Positions 1 to 9,611 of a DNA stretch of 40,181 nt are shown here, piece by piece. The stretch comes from Bacteroidota bacterium (GTDB lineage Bacteria > Bacteroidota > Bacteroidia > Bacteroidales > GWE2-29-8). Numbering within the stretch: the stretch's first letter is position 1; the number at the start of each line of letters is the position of its first letter. Below the pieces are notes generated by a model that ran no database searches, was not told where the DNA came from, and saw only the letters and a program-made list of their open reading frames with translations. The DNA lies in NCBI GenBank assembly GCA_030706235.1, contig JAUZOY010000003.1, positions 1 to 40,181 of the forward strand, written 5' to 3'. A program made the translations under genes and the position numbers.

Positions 1-831
1 GATACTTTTATAATTCCCGTGTTGTTCTTTATATCTTATAATAAGCTTAGCATTGTTGTATTTTATGTAAGGATGTTTTCTGAGTTCGTCAAATCCTGCC
101 GTATTCAGATTTATTCTTCTGATTTTGTTGAGATCTATAGTTAAAAATTTTTCTATTTTGGAATAGAGGGTGGTGTCTAGACCGTAAACTTCGAGTAATT
201 GTTGTTTGTTTAGAAATCCGCCAAGAAGATCTCTGTATTTGATAATTCTTCTTGCATAACCTGGACCTATACCTCTCAATTTTGTTAGCGATAAAGTATC
301 GGCAGTATTTAACTCGATGATTTTGTCTTCTTTAAAGCTGGAAAATGTTCTTACGGGAAATTCTTTCTTCGGTGTTTCCGGGATATTGATGTATGGTTCT
401 AATCTTTTGTAATCTTTATCTCCTATGCTATAGATCTTCTTCAGATCTTCTTTCTTATTGAAATGGCCTCCTTTGTCCTCATAATTCTTTATTACTCTTA
501 TTTGCTTCCTTGTAAGTCCCAGTGCAATCCATTTCTCTTCATCAAGATTATTGGGATTAAATAAGAATAAGTGAATATCCTTTACGGCTTTGTTTCTTCT
601 TTCATCTTTCCATGAGATATTATAATTGTCCTTAACATCCATAGATTTTAAAGAATCAGAAGATTTAATTAAATCGACAACTTTTTTCCTGTAATTTTCT
701 TCTTTTGATATGAATATCTTATCCTGAAATGAATTATATAGGATCACCAATATTATGAGAACAATCAGAATAATTAGTCCGTTGCGTTCTCCTTTGCTGA
801 ATGAAAAATATTCTTTGAAAAATTCTTTCAA
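1..831 (-). CDS. Helix-hairpin-helix (ComEA-like) DNA-binding protein, C-terminus off window
   Basis: Not in ORF track. Reverse strand reads LKEFFKEYFSFSKGERNGLIILIVLIILVILYN... (TM anchor) ...GIGPGYARRIIKYRDLLGGFLNKQQLLEVYGLD...INLNTAGFDELRKHPYIKYNNAKLIIRYKEQHG..., i.e. repeated HhH motifs. TTG start at 829-831 is the likeliest. Confidence 0.82.
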   Translation of the reverse strand, partial: MKEFFKEYFSFSKGERNGLIILIVLIILVILYNSFQDKIFISKEENYRKKVVDLIKSSDSLKSMDVKDNYNISWKDERRNKAVKDIHLFLFNPNNLDEEKWIALGLTRKQIRVIKNYEDKGGHFNKKEDLKKIYSIGDKDYKRLEPYINIPETPKKEFPVRTFSSFKEDKIIELNTADTLSLTKLRGIGPGYARRIIKYRDLLGGFLNKQQLLEVYGLDTTLYSKIEKFLTIDLNKIRRINLNTAGFDELRKHPYIKYNNAKLIIRYKEQHGNYKSI

Positions 832-873
832 TTTATAGCCATTGTTTTAATTTTCCAACAAGAAAATGAAAAA

Positions 874-881
874 CAAAGATA
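874..881 (-). promoter_or_regulatory. Candidate Bacteroidetes -7 element (TATCTTTG, consensus TAnnTTTG)
   Basis: CAAAGATA on + strand, about 43 nt upstream of the HhH gene start. Confidence 0.45.
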
Positions 882-952
882 AATAAAAATAATGATAAAT
901 TAAGAAACCGTTTTGAATTATAAAAAATGAATTATATGCAGCTGAAAATTAA

Positions 953-990
953 GCCCTCACCCCCAACCCCTCTCCCAAAGGAGAGGGGTG
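953..990. repeat. GC-rich palindromic intergenic repeat (cccctctcc-caaa-ggagagggg)
   Basis: Perfect 9-bp stem 967-975/980-988 with 4-nt loop, preceded by gccctcacccccaa; strong GC contrast to surroundings. Confidence 0.75.
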
Positions 991-1006
991 TAAAAACTTA
1001 TTTATC

Positions 1007-1044
1007 AAACTATTAGCTCGGATATAGCATATATCAAATAGTTT
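1007..1044. other. Nested inverted repeat / hairpin
   Basis: AAACTATT (1007-1014) pairs with AATAGTTT (1037-1044); inner GATATA (1021-1026) pairs with TATATC (1030-1035). Confidence 0.5.
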
Positions 1045-1089
1045 TTAAAAATAAAATCAAAACAATTTCTAAATATTAATAACTTTCAA

Positions 1090-2277
1090 CTAAATAAGTT
1101 CTCTGAGTTTCAATTGTATTGTTCTGGTCTCATTTGAATCTCTTACTGTAATTTCTATAGAGTGTCCTTTTTCTCTGAGCATTTTTTTTATTTCCGTTAG
1201 TTTAAGCTTTTCGGCTTGTTTTCCTTCAATTTTAATTATTTCATCTCCTTTTTTCAGTTTAGCCTCAGAAGCAGGAGAATTTGCATAAACATCATGAATT
1301 ATCACTTTTTTCCTGTTTTTGCTCAACTTAACTTCCATGCCGGAACAATTTACTCTATAACTTTCTTTATAAGATTTGTTGTCTTCCAGATATATACGGC
1401 TGTTTTGGTAATCAAATATTATGTTAAATCTTTTTAATACCTCTGTGCCTATCATTCCGTCATATTCAGACTCTGAAAGAGTACCTGTAGTTGCCTGACT
1501 AAAAGTTACCGGCATATTAAAAAAATCATAACCACAAAAGCTAAATTTATGGATTCTGGCTTTGAAGGTTCTGCTGTCACTTGTAAGTATTCCAACGGAA
1601 TTGAATTTATAAGTGTTTTTAACTTTTTCAAGTAAATTATATTTATTCACAAAAGGTGTTCCCACTACTAAAGAACTGTTATATCCGGTATCAAGAATGA
1701 AATTTCCTCTGACAGTATCATTTTTATTTATCCAGAGAATTGCATTGATGCTTGGAATGTTGTCTCTCATTGTTATTGAAAAATAATTTTGCGGTTTGGT
1801 TTTAATATCTTCAAATTTATCAAATATCTCGAGACAATTTTTATCGAAATTAAGTCTGACTATTCTGCCTTTGAGAAAATCATAGCCAACCATCCCGTCA
1901 ATACTTTTCCCGAATTTTAGTTCCATATCTTCAAGCGGTGCTTTAATAAACTGTAATTTATCAAGCTTTACTTTCCCTATCATCAGATTATTGTTAACAA
2001 AATAATAAAGAGAATCCTCGCCTATAGCTCCAAAAAATTCTGCTTTTCCGTCAGGTATCATATTCAATTTGTCAGCCCTTGTAGAATTCAGCAAAGTAGT
2101 ATTAAAGCCGGTATCAAACATCAGGTCAAGCTTTATGGAATCATTTAATTTTGCTTTGACAAATATCCAGTCTTCGTATGATTCAAAAGGAATAATTATC
2201 TCATTATTACCTTGCTGTGATATACAGGAATTAAAAATAATGAAAAGTAATAATGTAAGAAATATATTCCTGAACAT
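1090..2277 (-). CDS. Retropepsin-like aspartyl protease with C-terminal PDZ domain, lipoprotein signal
   Basis: Two D-T-G motifs (MFDTGFNTTLLNS, LDTGYNSSLVVG), C-terminal PDZ (VIIHDVYANSPASEAKLKKGDEIIKIEG), N-terminal signal ending NSC. Confidence 0.85.
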   Translation of the reverse strand: MFRNIFLTLLLFIIFNSCISQQGNNEIIIPFESYEDWIFVKAKLNDSIKLDLMFDTGFNTTLLNSTRADKLNMIPDGKAEFFGAIGEDSLYYFVNNNLMIGKVKLDKLQFIKAPLEDMELKFGKSIDGMVGYDFLKGRIVRLNFDKNCLEIFDKFEDIKTKPQNYFSITMRDNIPSINAILWINKNDTVRGNFILDTGYNSSLVVGTPFVNKYNLLEKVKNTYKFNSVGILTSDSRTFKARIHKFSFCGYDFFNMPVTFSQATTGTLSESEYDGMIGTEVLKRFNIIFDYQNSRIYLEDNKSYKESYRVNCSGMEVKLSKNRKKVIIHDVYANSPASEAKLKKGDEIIKIEGKQAEKLKLTEIKKMLREKGHSIEITVRDSNETRTIQLKLRELI

Positions 2278-2337
2278 GATTTACAATTAAAAATAATTGA
2301 ATAATTAATCCCTGTTAACTATGTTATGAATATTTTA

Positions 2338-2350
2338 CAAACCTACATAA
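2338..2350 (-). promoter_or_regulatory. Extended -7 promoter element TTATGTAGGTTTG
   Basis: CAAACCTACATAA on + strand, about 60 nt upstream of the 2277 start. Confidence 0.6.
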
Positions 2351-2445
2351 TTTTTATTAATTATGGTATTGATTGATAAAAAAAATACATGATATTAAAC
2401 ACCATTATTTGAAATCAATATACCAAAATGCCGATAGTATTTATT

Positions 2446-3447
2446 TTAGCTTTTTCTGAAAAATTTAAGATCCGGAACAAAAAATATACCGGCAATTGCA
2501 GGTATCACAAGATTAATTAACCATATAACAAATGAAGAAGTTAGTATGCCGAGTTCGGTTTTGGCAGGAATAGGGCTATTTAATAAATAACTTATAAAAT
2601 AAAGTGCTACTGACCCCCTGATACCAACTTCAATAAGTGCAATTGTAGGTATAACTGAAATAACAAAAAATATTATCGATATCATCAGCATTCCTTCAAT
2701 AAACGGTATATTTACATCAAAAATATAAAGTATAAGATAATACTGCAATGAAAATACAAAATACCTTATTAAACTGATAAGAAAAACTTTTAATAACTCT
2801 CTGAATTTGTAATAGTAAAATACTTTTGAATACTTCCTGAATTTGGCAAATATTTTTATCTTGTTCAATAAAGGAAACAATACTCGTAAATTAAAAAAAA
2901 GAATAGTAATAAATACTACTAATACAAGTGTGATAAATATCAATCCGAAGAATGCATAATTATTGAAATCAGAACCATCTCTGAAATATTTTCCAACAAA
3001 GTATAATAGACTTAATGAACCGGTAATTATTGTGATCAATAACTGGCACATACTACCTATCATAGTTATCAGTATTGCCTTGATCCTGTTGCCTCTTTCT
3101 AGAACGAAAATCCTACCTCCGAATTCTCCAACTCTGTTGGGTGTTAAAATACTGACTGTAACCCCGGTTAGTACTCCTTTTAAAGCTTTAAAAAATCCGA
3201 TTTTTTCAATTTTCTTTATTAGATACTGCCATTTATATGTCTCAAGAGACCAGTTTATAAGCATTAATAATAAAACAATTGTTACTATTGTATAATCAAT
3301 AGCATTTTCAATTGTATCTCTGAACTCAATCAGTACTGTAGTAAAATCTGATTTATAGAATATCTGTTTATATATATACCCAAAGGAACATAATATTATA
3401 AGTGTTTTTATTAATATGCTTATGCATTTCTTGTTCCTGATAATCAC
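2446..3447 (-). CDS. Lysylphosphatidylglycerol synthetase TM / flippase-like (UPF0104) membrane protein
   Basis: Multi-TM protein with LTPNRVGEFGGRIFVLE motif typical of the family. Confidence 0.8.
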   Translation of the reverse strand: MIIRNKKCISILIKTLIILCSFGYIYKQIFYKSDFTTVLIEFRDTIENAIDYTIVTIVLLLMLINWSLETYKWQYLIKKIEKIGFFKALKGVLTGVTVSILTPNRVGEFGGRIFVLERGNRIKAILITMIGSMCQLLITIITGSLSLLYFVGKYFRDGSDFNNYAFFGLIFITLVLVVFITILFFNLRVLFPLLNKIKIFAKFRKYSKVFYYYKFRELLKVFLISLIRYFVFSLQYYLILYIFDVNIPFIEGMLMISIIFFVISVIPTIALIEVGIRGSVALYFISYLLNSPIPAKTELGILTSSFVIWLINLVIPAIAGIFFVPDLKFFRKS

Positions 3448-3456
3448 TGTAGTATT

Positions 3457-5286
3457 TTAATAACTGATGTATAAGGATTTTTGATTCTTATCATTAAGAA
3501 TTTCTAGTAATTCTTTAAGATCAGAAAAAGCTTTATTGTTTTCGTAGAAATTAACCATGGAAATTTTTCTTGTTATTAAGATATTATTCCCTTTTACATT
3601 TATTTCGTTTAAAACTTGTCCTGCTTCGTTACTTTTTTTTGCAGTCAGTGTTTTATTTATTAGCTTCATATTTTCAGGAATATTGATTTTCCATTTATAT
3701 TCTTCGGGATATATAAACCCAAGTTCAATGGGAGTATGTCTTGTGGAAGGATTAACTGTAATATTATTTTCAGCAAGGATTCCACTTCCTCCCGGTATTT
3801 GAAGATTAATTGTCCCATTCATACTCATTAATGAAACCGGTGATGTAAATTCAAAATTGCATTCTGTCTTATATTTTGCAACCTGATTTATATTTTCTTC
3901 TTTTATCTTTATGTTAATATTTGGACTTTTAAATAAATGTGTAACAAATGATTTAATCTTATCCTTTGTGTAATCAAAATTATAAAACCCTGTGAGTTCT
4001 ATATGTCCTTTACCACTTACCATTAAATTTTTATCAATATTTAATTCTCCTGAAAATTCAAGAGATTTTACATTTGAGGCGTTTCCCTTAAAGACAGTTC
4101 CTGTTTCAATATTATCGAAAGGAATATAATATTTATTTAGAAGCTTATCCGGGGTAATATTTGATTGTGTATTACAAGGATCTAAAAATAAAGGATATTT
4201 ATCAATGTCTTCGCATAATACATAAAACGTATTAAATTGATTTATAAATGAAATGTCACCTTGTTCTTTTGATGTATTTGATACAAATACAGGCTTTGAT
4301 TTTATTCCGGCATATTCAAGCATGGCAGATAATAGTATAGCTTTATCTAATTGTGAACCTGAATTCCTTGAAAATGTTTCTTTAGCTTTCATAGGTTTAT
4401 AACCTAATAAAGTCATATCACATATCATATTTGCAACGTTTTTAACAACATAATTTTTCAATTCTATAGCTCTGTCGATTTGACTTGCTTTGTTCTTTAA
4501 TAGGGTATCAACTATTGCTTTACCTTCGTAACCGAGATCATAAATATCGGATTTATTGGAGAAAATATGTTCACTGATTTCTTTACTATTGCATGTTGAG
4601 AAAAATAATACCGGTGAGAATTCTTCCATTTCAGGCTGATAATGCTCAACTTCAACTTGCGGTATGTTTTCAATTATCCAGGTGTAAGTATCAAATTTAT
4701 CACCATTTGCTTTTACAGGTTTATAATTACCATTAACTATATTGTATTTAAGCATCTTTCCTTTAGGAACTCTTACTATTATTGACATTTTATTTATCGG
4801 ACATCTGCCGCCAATGATAACTTTACCAGTCATTCCTGGAATCATTCCGGGTTTAGTTTCAATTGTATATCCGAAATCAACAGAAGAATTTTTTTCAATA
4901 CCTGTATGTGAAACAACGACTTCTCGTAAATGGTTATAAGGTGCAACTCCGGAAGCAAAGCCCGGAAGAACTTCATTTATTCCATTCTTAGGAGTAGGTA
5001 CTTGTTTGCCATCAGCCATGGTTGTTACAGATTTGGTTATTTTTACCTTCTGATATAGAGGATTGTAAGAAATAAAATCTTCACCAAAAACTCTTGTAAA
5101 TGAATATCCTGTCAGGAGATTTACCTTATGTTCATAATTAAATATTGTTGAACCATCCGGATTAAGGGTATATTCATATTTTATTTCTTTATATACTGCA
5201 TCAGTGTTTCCATAATCAGAGGATTTTTGTCCGTTAACATTTATGAATATCAGTAACACTAAAATCAAAATTATAAAATTTCTCAT
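3457..5286 (-). CDS. DUF3857/transglutaminase-fold protein, predicted catalytically inactive
   Basis: Signal peptide and DUF3857-like N-domain. Core ...NSGSQLDKAILLSAMLEYAGIKSKPV...NQFNTFYVL...LFLDPCN aligns to the next gene's core but lacks Cys and His. Confidence 0.8.
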   Translation of the reverse strand: MRNFIILILVLLIFINVNGQKSSDYGNTDAVYKEIKYEYTLNPDGSTIFNYEHKVNLLTGYSFTRVFGEDFISYNPLYQKVKITKSVTTMADGKQVPTPKNGINEVLPGFASGVAPYNHLREVVVSHTGIEKNSSVDFGYTIETKPGMIPGMTGKVIIGGRCPINKMSIIVRVPKGKMLKYNIVNGNYKPVKANGDKFDTYTWIIENIPQVEVEHYQPEMEEFSPVLFFSTCNSKEISEHIFSNKSDIYDLGYEGKAIVDTLLKNKASQIDRAIELKNYVVKNVANMICDMTLLGYKPMKAKETFSRNSGSQLDKAILLSAMLEYAGIKSKPVFVSNTSKEQGDISFINQFNTFYVLCEDIDKYPLFLDPCNTQSNITPDKLLNKYYIPFDNIETGTVFKGNASNVKSLEFSGELNIDKNLMVSGKGHIELTGFYNFDYTKDKIKSFVTHLFKSPNINIKIKEENINQVAKYKTECNFEFTSPVSLMSMNGTINLQIPGGSGILAENNITVNPSTRHTPIELGFIYPEEYKWKINIPENMKLINKTLTAKKSNEAGQVLNEINVKGNNILITRKISMVNFYENNKAFSDLKELLEILNDKNQKSLYISY

Positions 5287-5362
5287 TCTAAGTCTTTGTT
5301 AAATTAATGTTTGTATTTTTATCTCTGTTTTTTAACTTTTTGTTTGTTTTCCTTTTGCGCAC

Positions 5363-7432
5363 TTAGCGTGGAATTTTCATTTTAAAAATAACAGGTAATT
5401 GTGTCATTTTTATTCTTTCAGCCAATGCATTCCTGAAATCAGGCCACTCATTCGCTTCATATACTCTTTTCTCCATTCTATGTTTTGCATTTAGAACCAA
5501 CATATTCCCTTTTTCAATACTGTATTTACCATCGAAAGCGGCAGCCTTCCCAATCACTGTTTTAAACTGAGGAATAAATGCCACTCCTCCATTATCAGGG
5601 ATAATTGTTGTGTCAGTAATTTCTGTTAGCTTGGAACATCTCATTCTAAATCCATAAGCTCTTTCATACATCGTTGTATCGGTGTACATCTCTGGAGTCA
5701 TACTTCCGTCTCTGAATGGATTTGCTGCTGCGAGCGGTGTGAAAATAATCTTTCCTTGATTGATAATTGCATATTCCGGAATTCTGTATCTGACTTTAAT
5801 AGTCATCGGTTTTGAAAGATCATCCGGATTTTGATAGTACTGTTCCAATATTTCGGCTTTCGGGTTGAATTCATGTATTGCAGATGGAATGTATTCTTCC
5901 CATTCTGATCGGTAACTTCTGCTAAAAGCTCTCCTTATTGAAGCATCAGATTGGCCATCTGCTTGCAGTGTTATAGTTCCTTCAAGTGTGCCTTTATCAT
6001 TCAACACAGCTTTATTGTTTAGTTTCCAGTAATGGTTTTCAGCAGGGGATATCGGTGTAGTCATAAGATCAACGCCGCCGGGAATACCCATTAGAAATTG
6101 TTGTTGTTGTTCAGCACTCGACCATAATTCTCTTACACCTGGTACCCAGGTAGGATCAAGCAGATTCCATTGACCGTTAGAGCGTTTTACTACTGCAACA
6201 CTATGATTAAACTGGTCTGCCGGAATACGGTCAATTCTTGAACCGGCCATAGTCATTGCGGGATATGATTCAAAACCCGCTGCTCTGAGCATCGTTATAA
6301 GCATTCCTGCTTTATCTTTGCATACTCCGCATCTGTCAAGGTAAGTTACAGATCCTTTATGTAAAGTATATCCTTCGCCTTTTCCCATAGAAAGTCCTGA
6401 ATATCTTACTTCTTCTGCTACCCAGTGAGTAAGTTTAGCAATCTTTTCTCCCTCGTCTGTAGTATTTTTTAGAATTTCGTCAACTTTTTTCTTTACATCA
6501 GGAGTAACTTCAAAACTTTTGTAGCTCTCATTAACATTATAAAACCAAAGTGATTTATCGAACCAGTCTTTAGTCGTAGATAAAAGTAGTTTAGGTGCTA
6601 CATCGGAAGGACTTACCATTGAAGGTTCTGATTTGTATGGAATAATGTCTTTTTTAGTCCAGCAATAAATATTTTTTCCTGATCTGTTTAGTACCTCATC
6701 TTTGGTAATGCCTGCTTCTGGTGATTGAACCTTTTGTGGATTTGTGACTACTATTTCTTTGTTAATTTTGTCAGTTGACATAAGAAAATTTGATGATGAC
6801 TCTCCGTTGTAAAAACAATATTGTAATTGTTTATCTGCAGGCAATGATATTAAATATACTTTTTCTTTTACCGGCATTTTGCTGTAGAATTCAACTATAT
6901 CATAGAACTGACCTTTCATTGGCGGAATAAATTTATCCTCATCACCCTGATCCTGTAATAATGCATATGTGAAACCTTTTCGGAATGTTATTGTTTCAAT
7001 TGCATCTCCCGGTTCAAGTCTGCCAAATTCTATCATTTTTTCTCTTGCCCCCCAGAAAATAGATCTTGCAGGAGCAGGATAATCTTTCACTTTATTAACA
7101 TCAAGAGTGATTATCATCCCATTTTTTTTATAAATTCTTGCTACTTTGAGCTGTACATCAGCTGACAAAGGATCATACCCGAATACAGCTACTTTATTTT
7201 CTTTGGCTCCGGTTGTTGTCAGTATTTTTACAAGCTTATGCATTGTAGAATAGCTTAATCCTGTCTCTCTTACATCTACAATAGTACTGTCATATACTGC
7301 TACTACATTTGCATTGTCATTGTTTTTTGCATCTCCAGCAGATTTTATCAAATCCGAATTCCTGCTATTCTGTGAATATGCACAAATTCCACAAAATGCA
7401 ATCAAAATTCCTGAAAATAAGTATTTATTCAT
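5363..7432 (-). CDS. DUF3857 transglutaminase-like protein
   Basis: RCGVCKDKAGMLITMLRAAGFESYPA...DQFNHSVAVV...NLLDPTW: Cys/His/Asp triad present; signal peptide. Confidence 0.87.
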   Translation of the reverse strand: MNKYLFSGILIAFCGICAYSQNSRNSDLIKSAGDAKNNDNANVVAVYDSTIVDVRETGLSYSTMHKLVKILTTTGAKENKVAVFGYDPLSADVQLKVARIYKKNGMIITLDVNKVKDYPAPARSIFWGAREKMIEFGRLEPGDAIETITFRKGFTYALLQDQGDEDKFIPPMKGQFYDIVEFYSKMPVKEKVYLISLPADKQLQYCFYNGESSSNFLMSTDKINKEIVVTNPQKVQSPEAGITKDEVLNRSGKNIYCWTKKDIIPYKSEPSMVSPSDVAPKLLLSTTKDWFDKSLWFYNVNESYKSFEVTPDVKKKVDEILKNTTDEGEKIAKLTHWVAEEVRYSGLSMGKGEGYTLHKGSVTYLDRCGVCKDKAGMLITMLRAAGFESYPAMTMAGSRIDRIPADQFNHSVAVVKRSNGQWNLLDPTWVPGVRELWSSAEQQQQFLMGIPGGVDLMTTPISPAENHYWKLNNKAVLNDKGTLEGTITLQADGQSDASIRRAFSRSYRSEWEEYIPSAIHEFNPKAEILEQYYQNPDDLSKPMTIKVRYRIPEYAIINQGKIIFTPLAAANPFRDGSMTPEMYTDTTMYERAYGFRMRCSKLTEITDTTIIPDNGGVAFIPQFKTVIGKAAAFDGKYSIEKGNMLVLNAKHRMEKRVYEANEWPDFRNALAERIKMTQLPVIFKMKIPR

Positions 7433-7462
7433 GCTTTTTAATTTTCAATTTTATATTCCATC

Positions 7463-7497
7463 ATTAACCATTAGCCATTAACCGTTAACCATTAATT
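7463..7497. repeat. Heptameric tandem array, unit ATTAACC (5 units, period 7)
   Basis: ATTAACC|ATTAGCC|ATTAACC|GTTAACC|ATTAATT; overlaps the ADH stop codon at 7478-7480. Confidence 0.85.
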
Positions 7498-8623
7498 CTA
7501 TGATTGTTTTATAATCAGAATTCTTTAGTGTATAGTTACTGCCTCCGACCTTGTTTTTAACAAATAATGAGTACAATTTTTTATGCTGATCTTCATTAAT
7601 TCCTGCTTCTTTTAATCTGATAGGAGAGCCAATAGATTTAAAGAAATTTTCCAGCCTTGAAATAGTTTCTTCAGGATCTTCCACATTAAATAATTCTCTG
7701 CCAAGATAACTTATTCTTTCTTTCGCTTTTTCTTTGTGGAATCTCAACCACGCAGGATATGCAATAGAAAGAGATGCACCATGAGCTATATCATAAATCA
7801 AAGATAATTCATGCCCTATGCTATGTACTCCCCAATCACCACCTCTTCTGCCATGTGATAACATCCCATTAAGAGCACAAGTTGATGCATATAATAATGC
7901 TGCCCTGTAGTCATAATTATCCGGGTTTTTTAAAACCAATGGTGTGAAATGCATTACTTCTTTTATTATTGAAGTAATGAATCTATCTGAAAGAGAAGAT
8001 TCACCCTTACCGAAAAATGCTTCAAGAGAGTGCGCAATTATATCTACTGCACCATATGCAGTATAGTCTGCCGGTACACTATAAGTAAACTGTGGATCAA
8101 GAAAAGAAACTTTAGGGTATAATAAAGGATGTCCCCATCCTAATTTTTCTTCAGCATTTTTACTTTGAATTACAGCAAACATATTCATTTCAGTGCCGGT
8201 AGCGGCTACTGTAAGAACTGTTATTAATGGGATATTCTTAACAGGAGTAGCTTCTCCTGTTGCATATGCCCAGGCGCCAACTGTTCCGGGAATAGTTACT
8301 GAAATATATTTTGCCGAATCAATCACACTGCCTCCGCCTACTGCAAGAATTACATCAACTCTTTTCTCCCACCCAATCATTGCTGCACTATTAACATCTG
8401 AAACTTCAGGGTTAGATTTTATTCCTGAATATTCAAACACCTCCGCTCCGATTGAGTTCAACTGGCTTATGACCTGATCATATATGCCATTCTTTTTTAT
8501 AGAACCTTTCCCATAAACCAGTAATACTCTATTACCATATTCTTTTACAGTTTGCCCAAGTTTATTTATAATACCCTTACCGAATAATACTTTCGTAGGG
8601 TTATACATTACAAAATTTTCCAT
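7478..8623 (-). CDS. Iron-containing alcohol dehydrogenase (butanol dehydrogenase-like)
   Basis: MENFVMYNPTKVLFGKG N-terminus, AVGGGSVIDSAK cofactor motif, GAVDIIAHSLEAFF and GMLSHGRRGGDWGVHSIGHELS metal-binding region. Confidence 0.93.
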   Translation of the reverse strand: MENFVMYNPTKVLFGKGIINKLGQTVKEYGNRVLLVYGKGSIKKNGIYDQVISQLNSIGAEVFEYSGIKSNPEVSDVNSAAMIGWEKRVDVILAVGGGSVIDSAKYISVTIPGTVGAWAYATGEATPVKNIPLITVLTVAATGTEMNMFAVIQSKNAEEKLGWGHPLLYPKVSFLDPQFTYSVPADYTAYGAVDIIAHSLEAFFGKGESSLSDRFITSIIKEVMHFTPLVLKNPDNYDYRAALLYASTCALNGMLSHGRRGGDWGVHSIGHELSLIYDIAHGASLSIAYPAWLRFHKEKAKERISYLGRELFNVEDPEETISRLENFFKSIGSPIRLKEAGINEDQHKKLYSLFVKNKVGGSNYTLKNSDYKTIIELMVNG

Positions 8624-8646
8624 GAATTAACGATTTATTTAATAGG

Positions 8647-8659
8647 CAAAGTTACATAA
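8647..8659 (-). promoter_or_regulatory. Extended -7 promoter element TTATGTAACTTTG
   Basis: CAAAGTTACATAA on + strand, 24 nt upstream of the ADH start. Confidence 0.6.
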
Positions 8660-8938
8660 GTTTTTTCATAACTGGCTGAATAAATAGTATAAATATATAA
8701 GCTTGAATTCCCAATAAAAATATGTTCTGCATTTATATTATCAAGTTTTCAATTAGAATGAAAACAGTTTCGAAAAATATGAAATATTGTATCTCTTGAT
8801 ATATAGATATATAAATAAATTGTAATATTGTTTGCTGTAATGTTTAAGATAATAAAATAATAATATTATAGTAATATGAAATTATTTTGTAATATTGCAA
8901 AAAAATACTAATTATTAATAAATTAAATTTATATTTTT

Positions 8939-9325
8939 ATGAGAAAAAATTTATGTTTTTTTGTAGCAATTAGCGTAATATCAGTAGGCTTATTCGTTAC
9001 CTCATGTAAGAAGAGTGATAGTTCGGATTCTTCAGATTCCACTACTAAGACAACAACTTCGAATAAAGCAGTGAACTTTTTAAAAGTTGGTAATCAATGG
9101 GTTTATTCATGTAAATCTGTTGTTTCTGCTGGTTATTACAATGATACGACAAAATCTGAAGTAACAGATAAAATTGTTCAGGATATGGGTAACGGAGATT
9201 TTAAATTAGTTGCATATTTATCTGCATCCGGAGCAAATATTACAAGTGATTCAGTTAAATATTCAGTAGATGCTGATTATTTATATAGATACCAGTCATT
9301 AAGTTCAAATGTAAAATATAATTAA
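8939..9325 (+). CDS. Lipoprotein, N-terminal part of a frame-split ORF
   Basis: Lipobox-like signal (VGLFVTSCKKSDSS), then GNQWVYSCK domain; stops at TAA overlapping the next ATG (TAATG). Confidence 0.7.
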   Translation: MRKNLCFFVAISVISVGLFVTSCKKSDSSDSSDSTTKTTTSNKAVNFLKVGNQWVYSCKSVVSAGYYNDTTKSEVTDKIVQDMGNGDFKLVAYLSASGANITSDSVKYSVDADYLYRYQSLSSNVKYN

Positions 9326-9591
9326 TGAGTAGCAATCCTTCTGCTGGTCAAACATATAGTAATGTAATAAATGGTGATACAATTACTGAAACAGTTATGG
9401 GTAGTGAAAAAATTACAGTAGCTGCCGGAACATTTACATGTTGGAAAATAAAGGAAGTTCATTCATATAATGGTAGCACAGCATATGCTTGGATTGATAA
9501 AGATGCCGGAGTAATTAAGGAATCAGCCACAATAAGTTCATCTTATTATACTTCTTCTACTATTATGGAACTAAAATCAAAGAATTTTTAA
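9325..9591 (+). CDS. C-terminal continuation of the lipoprotein in a shifted frame
   Basis: No signal peptide; NPSAGQTYSNVINGD...GTFTCWKIKEVHSYNGSTAYAWIDKDAGVIKE reads as the second half of the same domain. Confidence 0.65.
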   Translation: MSSNPSAGQTYSNVINGDTITETVMGSEKITVAAGTFTCWKIKEVHSYNGSTAYAWIDKDAGVIKESATISSSYYTSSTIMELKSKNF

Positions 9592-9611
9592 TTTTATCAG
9601 AAAATTATCCT

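Noticed and set aside
1216-1437. Small ORFs antisense to larger genes in the track (e.g. 1216-1437, 2963-3295, 8193-8477, 18201-18458, 25735-25977, 32893-33348)
   Set aside because: They lie fully opposite strong conserved coding frames, have no recognisable domains, and are expected by chance.
8780-8938. AT-rich region with repeated TGTAATATTG and ATATATA runs as a possible ncRNA or regulatory array
   Set aside because: Low complexity; no clear stem, period or exact -7 box that I could support.
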